DNA from: Porticoccaceae bacterium UBA2002 | GTDB lineage: Bacteria > Pseudomonadota > Gammaproteobacteria > Pseudomonadales > Porticoccaceae | Direction: 5' to 3' | Length of the DNA: 17,816 bases | NCBI GenBank assembly: GCA_002334915.1 | Contig: DDCQ01000012.1 | Coordinates: 1-17,816 of the forward strand | Shown here: in pieces, positions 14,375-17,816 of the stretch | Position numbering within the stretch: the stretch's first letter is position 1 | Layout: every line of letters begins with the position of its first letter | Made by a program: the position numbers and the translations under genes | Notes under the pieces: model-generated | The model's input: only the letters and a program-made list of their open reading frames with translations | Databases searched by the model: none | What the model was told of the DNA's origin: nothing

Positions 14375-15214
14375 ATGACAGATCAATTGAAAATATTATT
14401 TGCCGGTTGTGGTGATATTGCCCAGCGTGCGGCATCCCGCATCAGGCTCCAGAGCTTTGGTTTGAGGCGCAACCCCCAGAGCCTGCCCGACAATATAGTG
14501 CCAATCGCCGCTGATATCACCAATGCCAATGAACTGACCGCTGTTCTGAGCCAGGGCTTTGATGTGGTGGTGGTCACCCTGACACCTGGCACCTTTACCG
14601 AGCAGGCCTACCGCGACTCCTATGTTGCAGGTGCTCAGGCTCTGTCCCGGGCAATTGCAGACGCCGAGCAGAGTCCCAAATTGGTTATCTGGGTTTCCAG
14701 TACCAGTGTCTATGGCCACAACCATGGAGGCTGGGTCGATGAAACTTCGCCTACTAGCCCCAATTCATTTTCTGGCCAACTGCTGCTCGAGGCCGAGCAG
14801 CTGATCGCCAAGCTGCCCTGCGATCACTGTATTGTCCGATTTTCGGGCATTTACGGGCCCGGCCGCACAAGAATGTTAACTCAGATCAAACAGGGCAAAG
14901 GTCGGCCCGCCCAACCTGAACAGTGGAGCAACAGGATTCACAGTGATGACTGTGGGGGAGTGCTAGCCCATATTATCCACAGGTTTGCAGCAGGAGAAGC
15001 AGTGGCTAGGCTGTATTTGGCTACAGACTCTGCGCCAGTCACTCAGCATGATTTGCGTGTCTGGATGGCAGCGCAGATGGGCGTTTCCCTAACTGATGAA
15101 GTAGTTGAGCAGAAAGCTGTGCGGCGCTGCAGCAATCAGCGCCTGCTAGAGTCTGGTTACCAGTTTATCTACCCCAGCTATAAAGAAGGTTATCTTGCCT
15201 TGATGGCAGATTAG
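14375..15214 (+). CDS. YeeZ-like NAD(P)-dependent SDR epimerase/dehydratase
   Basis: This 279-residue protein belongs to the extended short-chain dehydrogenase/reductase group and resembles E. coli YeeZ. The N-terminal Rossmann motif is GCGDIA at 11-16, a variant of GxGxxG with Ala as the last residue. VSSTSVYG at 107-114 is the active-site strand with Ser/Tyr, followed by WVDETSP, and [10 protein letters not shown] at 155-164 is the conserved substrate-loop motif. The usual active-site Lys after YxxxK is not evident, as in YeeZ-type proteins. The substrate is unknown; a nucleotide-sugar or small carbonyl compound is possible. It is transcribed divergently from oxyR and may respond to it. Its last four bases overlap the end of ridA on the other strand. 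Confidence 0.87.
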   Translation: MTDQLKILFAGCGDIAQRAASRIRLQSFGLRRNPQSLPDNIVPIAADITNANELTAVLSQGFDVVVVTLTPGTFTEQAYRDSYVAGAQALSRAIADAEQSPKLVIWVSSTSVYGHNHGGWVDETSPTSPNSFSGQLLLEAEQLIAKLPCDHCIVRFSGIYGPGRTRMLTQIKQGKGRPAQPEQWSNRIHSDDCGGVLAHIIHRFAAGEAVARLYLATDSAPVTQHDLRVWMAAQMGVSLTDEVVEQKAVRRCSNQRLLESGYQFIYPSYKEGYLALMAD

Positions 15215-15594
15215 ATAACCAAAATGCCATCCATCTCTACCTGAGCGCCCTTGGGTAATTCATTAACACCAATGGCGGCACGGGCCGGATAGGGCTCTTG
15301 AAAATGCTGGCCCATGATTTCATTGACCACTGGAAAGTGGCTGAGGTCGGTCAGAAAAATATTCAGCTTGACGATATTACTGAGATCGCCGCCAGAGGCT
15401 TCGCACACGGCACTGAGGTTTTTAAATACCTGGTTAATCTGTGCGCTGATATCTCCATCGACCAGAGTCATGCTGTCCGGGTCAAGGGGAATCTGCCCCG
15501 ACAGATAAACAGTATTGTTAACCTTAACTGCCTGGACATAGGTTCCTATAGCCGCAGGGGCGCTATCGGTATGAATAATGGCTTTATTGGTCAT
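15211..15594 (-). CDS. ridA: RidA (YjgF/UK114) enamine/imine deaminase
   Basis: This 127-residue cytoplasmic protein is a member of the RidA subfamily, which hydrolyses reactive 2-aminoacrylate and other imines released by PLP enzymes and thereby protects other enzymes. The family length (about 128) is matched, and the key residues fall at the E. coli positions: Arg105 in [10 protein letters not shown] and Glu120 in [12 protein letters not shown]. The first strand has [16 protein letters not shown] six bases before the ATG is a strong ribosome-binding site. It follows spoT by 37 bases in the same direction, the Pseudomonas order, so it is probably co-transcribed. Its stop overlaps the end of the convergent epimerase gene by four bases. 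Confidence 0.96.
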   Translation of the reverse strand: MTNKAIIHTDSAPAAIGTYVQAVKVNNTVYLSGQIPLDPDSMTLVDGDISAQINQVFKNLSAVCEASGGDLSNIVKLNIFLTDLSHFPVVNEIMGQHFQEPYPARAAIGVNELPKGAQVEMDGILVI

Positions 15595-15631
15595 CTGATG
15601 CTCCTTGAATAGGTTCAGTTAGCTTGCGCCG

Positions 15632-17746
15632 TTACTTGTTTTTAACTCGATAGACTCGGCGCACAGGTTTCAGGCTGCGAGCGCGACGCAGAATATCGGC
15701 CAGATGGATGCGATCTCTCACAATTAACACCACATCCACCACACTGGTAAAGGCATCTTTTTCTGTGACGCTGATATTTTCAATCGTTGCATCTACCTCG
15801 GTCATTCTCGAGGCCATTGCGGCGATAAAGCCTCGCTCAGGAGTGTACTCAACTTTTATCTCCACTGGGAATTCACCTTTGACCGCCGCAGACCAGCTGA
15901 GTGACATGCACTTTTCTGGATTATTGCGTATTTCCTTCAGATTGCGGCAGGACTCCAGATGAATCACCAGGCCCTTGCCAGGTGTGACATGGCCGAGGAT
16001 TGGGTCACCGGGGATCGGATGGCAGCAGCGCGCATATTGCAGCAGCAGACTCTCTGAGGCATCGATTACCACAGGTAATGTAGAGTTCTTTTTGCCGTCG
16101 GCAATCTTGCGTTTGGCCGGTGGTACCAGCAGATTAGCGACCGCAAATGGCACGCTGTTGCCCAGGCCAATTTGCTGCAGCACATGTTCGAAGGTCGGGG
16201 CCCCGGTCTCTTTAAGCAGAGTTTTAATCTGCGACTTTTTCAGCTCTTTATATTTGGTACCGAGATTGGCCAGAGCCTGATCGAGGAGACGTTTGCCCAG
16301 GTCCACCGACTCATCATGCTGCTGATTCTTAAGGAAGTGACGGATGGCACTGCGCGCCCTCGCCGTGACCACAAAGTTAAGCCAGTTGGGATTGGGCTGA
16401 GCACCTGCTGTACTGATAATTTCAATTTTTTGACCGCTCTTCAAATGCTCAGACAAGGATGTCAGCTGACCATCGACGCGGCAGGCTATGCAGCGATCCC
16501 CCAGCCCCGTGTGCACCGAGTAGGCAAAGTCGATAGGTGTGGCGCCAGAGGGCAGTTCAACAATGGTGCCTTTGGGGGTGAAGACATAGATCTCGTCGGG
16601 GAATAAATCGGCTTTAACATGCTCGAGAAACTCCAGAGAATCCCCGGCCTCCTTTTGCATTTCCAGCAGGCCCTGTACCCAGCGAGTGGCCCGCCGCTGC
16701 TGACCGTCAATATTCTGCTGACCGGATTTATACTCCCAGTGGGCGGCGATGCCGTAGTTGGCCATCTTTTCCATTTCTTTGGTGCGAATCTGTACCTCAA
16801 TTACCACTCCGTGCATGCCCACCAGCACGCTGTGCAGAGACTGGTAGCCATTGGCTTTGGGAATGGCGATATAGTCTTTAAACTCACCTGGGACTGGTTT
16901 GAAAAGATTATGGATAATGCCTAGCGTTCGATAGCACTGGTCTACATCGTCTACCACCAGCCGGAAGGCGAACACGTCCATAATGTCGCGGAACGACTTT
17001 TTCTTTTCGCGCATCTTGCGGTAAATACTCCACAGATGCTTTTCGCGGCCCTTTACAATCGCCGGGAATGATTCACTCTCCAGACGCAGTTCAATGGATT
17101 GATGAATCTCGGCGACAATTTCCTTGCGATGTTTACGGGCTGCGGTCATGGCCTCGCGCAGGCGGCGGTGACGCAACGGGTACATGGCCGCAAAGCCCAG
17201 GTCTTCGAATTCAAGACGAATATCGTTGATACCCAGACGCTGGGCAATCGGGGCATAGATATCCAGCGTTTCCCGGGCGATTCGGCGACGCTTTCCCGGG
17301 GCCAGTACGCCGAGGGTGCGCATGTTATGCAGGCGATCTGCCAGCTTAACCAGAACCACGCGGATATCCCGAGACATGGCCAGAGTCATTTTTTGGAAGC
17401 TCTCTGCCTGCTGCTCGGCTTTGGATTCAAATTCAATTTCAGTCAGCTTACTGACCCCATCTACCAGGTCGGCAACAGTGCGGCCAAAGCGTCGGCTGAT
17501 CTGACCTTTGGTGACTCCGGTGTCTTCAATAACATCGTGCAACAGGGCCGCAATCAGGCTCTCATGGTCCATATGCATATCAGCGAGGATATTGGCCACG
17601 GCAAGGGGGTGAGTGATGTAGGGATCGCCACTCTGACGCATCTGGCCCGAGTGGCACTGTTCAGAAAAGCTGTAGGCGCGCTCTACCTTTTTAACTTCTT
17701 TAGGGTCTAGGTAAGAGGAGAGCTTGTCGGTGAGTACTGTTAGCAC
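15632..17746 (-). CDS. spoT: Bifunctional (p)ppGpp synthetase/hydrolase SpoT
   Basis: This 704-residue Rel/Spo homologue degrades (and weakly makes) the stringent-response alarmone. The HD hydrolase domain is intact: THP with His46, then HDVIEDTG at 70-77 and DRLHNMRTL at 137-145. The synthetase domain has FAFRLVV, DYIAIPKANGYQSLH at 291-305 and EVQIRT at 317-322 with its Glu, so synthesis is not obviously lost. A TGS domain (about 385-445), a cysteine-containing CCHPIPGD region (574-581, with Cys600) and a C-terminal ACT domain (about 625-704) follow, the usual order. The start is GTG at 17746, with a strong AAAGAGGAGG ribosome-binding site 11 bases upstream (17767-17758). The same frame stays open upstream to the window edge, so a longer protein is not excluded. 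Position before ridA, and probably after rpoZ, agrees with spoT rather than relA. Confidence 0.96.
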   Translation of the reverse strand: MLTVLTDKLSSYLDPKEVKKVERAYSFSEQCHSGQMRQSGDPYITHPLAVANILADMHMDHESLIAALLHDVIEDTGVTKGQISRRFGRTVADLVDGVSKLTEIEFESKAEQQAESFQKMTLAMSRDIRVVLVKLADRLHNMRTLGVLAPGKRRRIARETLDIYAPIAQRLGINDIRLEFEDLGFAAMYPLRHRRLREAMTAARKHRKEIVAEIHQSIELRLESESFPAIVKGREKHLWSIYRKMREKKKSFRDIMDVFAFRLVVDDVDQCYRTLGIIHNLFKPVPGEFKDYIAIPKANGYQSLHSVLVGMHGVVIEVQIRTKEMEKMANYGIAAHWEYKSGQQNIDGQQRRATRWVQGLLEMQKEAGDSLEFLEHVKADLFPDEIYVFTPKGTIVELPSGATPIDFAYSVHTGLGDRCIACRVDGQLTSLSEHLKSGQKIEIISTAGAQPNPNWLNFVVTARARSAIRHFLKNQQHDESVDLGKRLLDQALANLGTKYKELKKSQIKTLLKETGAPTFEHVLQQIGLGNSVPFAVANLLVPPAKRKIADGKKNSTLPVVIDASESLLLQYARCCHPIPGDPILGHVTPGKGLVIHLESCRNLKEIRNNPEKCMSLSWSAAVKGEFPVEIKVEYTPERGFIAAMASRMTEVDATIENISVTEKDAFTSVVDVVLIVRDRIHLADILRRARSLKPVRRVYRVKNK

Positions 17747-17793
17747 TTGCGCGCGGGCCTCCTCTTTAGGCTGATCTCTCCAGCGAGAGTTTC

Positions 17794-17816
17794 TTAGGCG
17801 GCGGGCTCTTCTGGGG
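17794..17816 (-). CDS. Possible 3' end of the gene upstream of spoT (rpoZ expected by synteny)
   Basis: On the minus strand the last bases of the window can be read as PEEPAA followed by TAA at 17796-17794, 47 bases before the spoT GTG. An acidic, Ala-rich tail would suit the omega subunit of RNA polymerase, and rpoZ-spoT is a conserved gammaproteobacterial pair. Only seven codons are visible, so this is an expectation from synteny rather than an identification. Confidence 0.3.

Noticed and set aside
17099..17710. 203-codon + strand frame opposite spoT
   Set aside because: It lies wholly within the conserved HD and synthetase coding region of SpoT and mirrors its codon pattern.

Overview
The window looks like a chromosomal segment of a marine-type gammaproteobacterium. 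The basis is protein resemblance (Epd, Pgk, RecG, OxyR, SpoT and RidA all read like Pseudomonas/Cellvibrionales versions) and gene order: spoT-ridA and oxyR-recG run in the same order as in Pseudomonas, and tkt-epd-pgk-fba is the usual gammaproteobacterial central-carbon operon. The taxon is an inference; there is no rRNA or other marker here.

Left region (1-3670, + strand): the 3' end of transketolase, then erythrose-4-phosphate dehydrogenase, phosphoglycerate kinase and class II fructose-bisphosphate aldolase. The operon is closed by a strong terminator with a UUCG tetraloop. Tkt makes the erythrose-4-phosphate that Epd oxidises toward vitamin B6, while Pgk and Fba serve glycolysis/gluconeogenesis.

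Middle region A (3707-6110, + strand): a compact probable operon of a MAPEG-type membrane protein, an NTF2/SnoaL-like protein, an exported PqqB-like metallo-beta-lactamase-fold hydrolase and a carboxymuconolactone-decarboxylase/AhpD-like protein. Together they suggest thiol or electrophile chemistry, but no substrate can be read from the sequence.

Middle region B (6111-8743, + strand) is the accessory part and the most interesting. Tandem 11-bp repeats with an inverted copy lie upstream of five small genes that I cannot assign: a single-pass membrane protein with six extracytoplasmic cysteines, a secreted proline-rich peptide, a membrane protein of 286 residues, a 108-residue protein, and a 55-residue double-membrane-span protein. 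The 286- and 108-residue proteins overlap by 4 bases. They share a Gly/Asn-rich beta-type motif of about 21 residues, at the C-terminus of the first and the N-terminus of the second. That arrangement resembles the paired amyloid-like signalling motifs known from bacterial effector/NLR gene pairs, although no NLR is present here. Parts of this stretch are clearly AT-richer than the flanks. An ACT-domain (DUF2241-like) gene follows.

Right region (9187-17816, mostly - strand): a DUF47/PhoU-like gene and a PiT phosphate transporter behind a Pho-box-like promoter; oxyR-recG with a 1-base overlap; a divergent YeeZ-like SDR epimerase; then spoT-ridA. OxyR keeps Cys199 but has Leu in place of Cys208. 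No tRNA, rRNA, IS element, CRISPR array or prophage was seen. The longest gene-free stretch is the 226 bases at 6111-6336.
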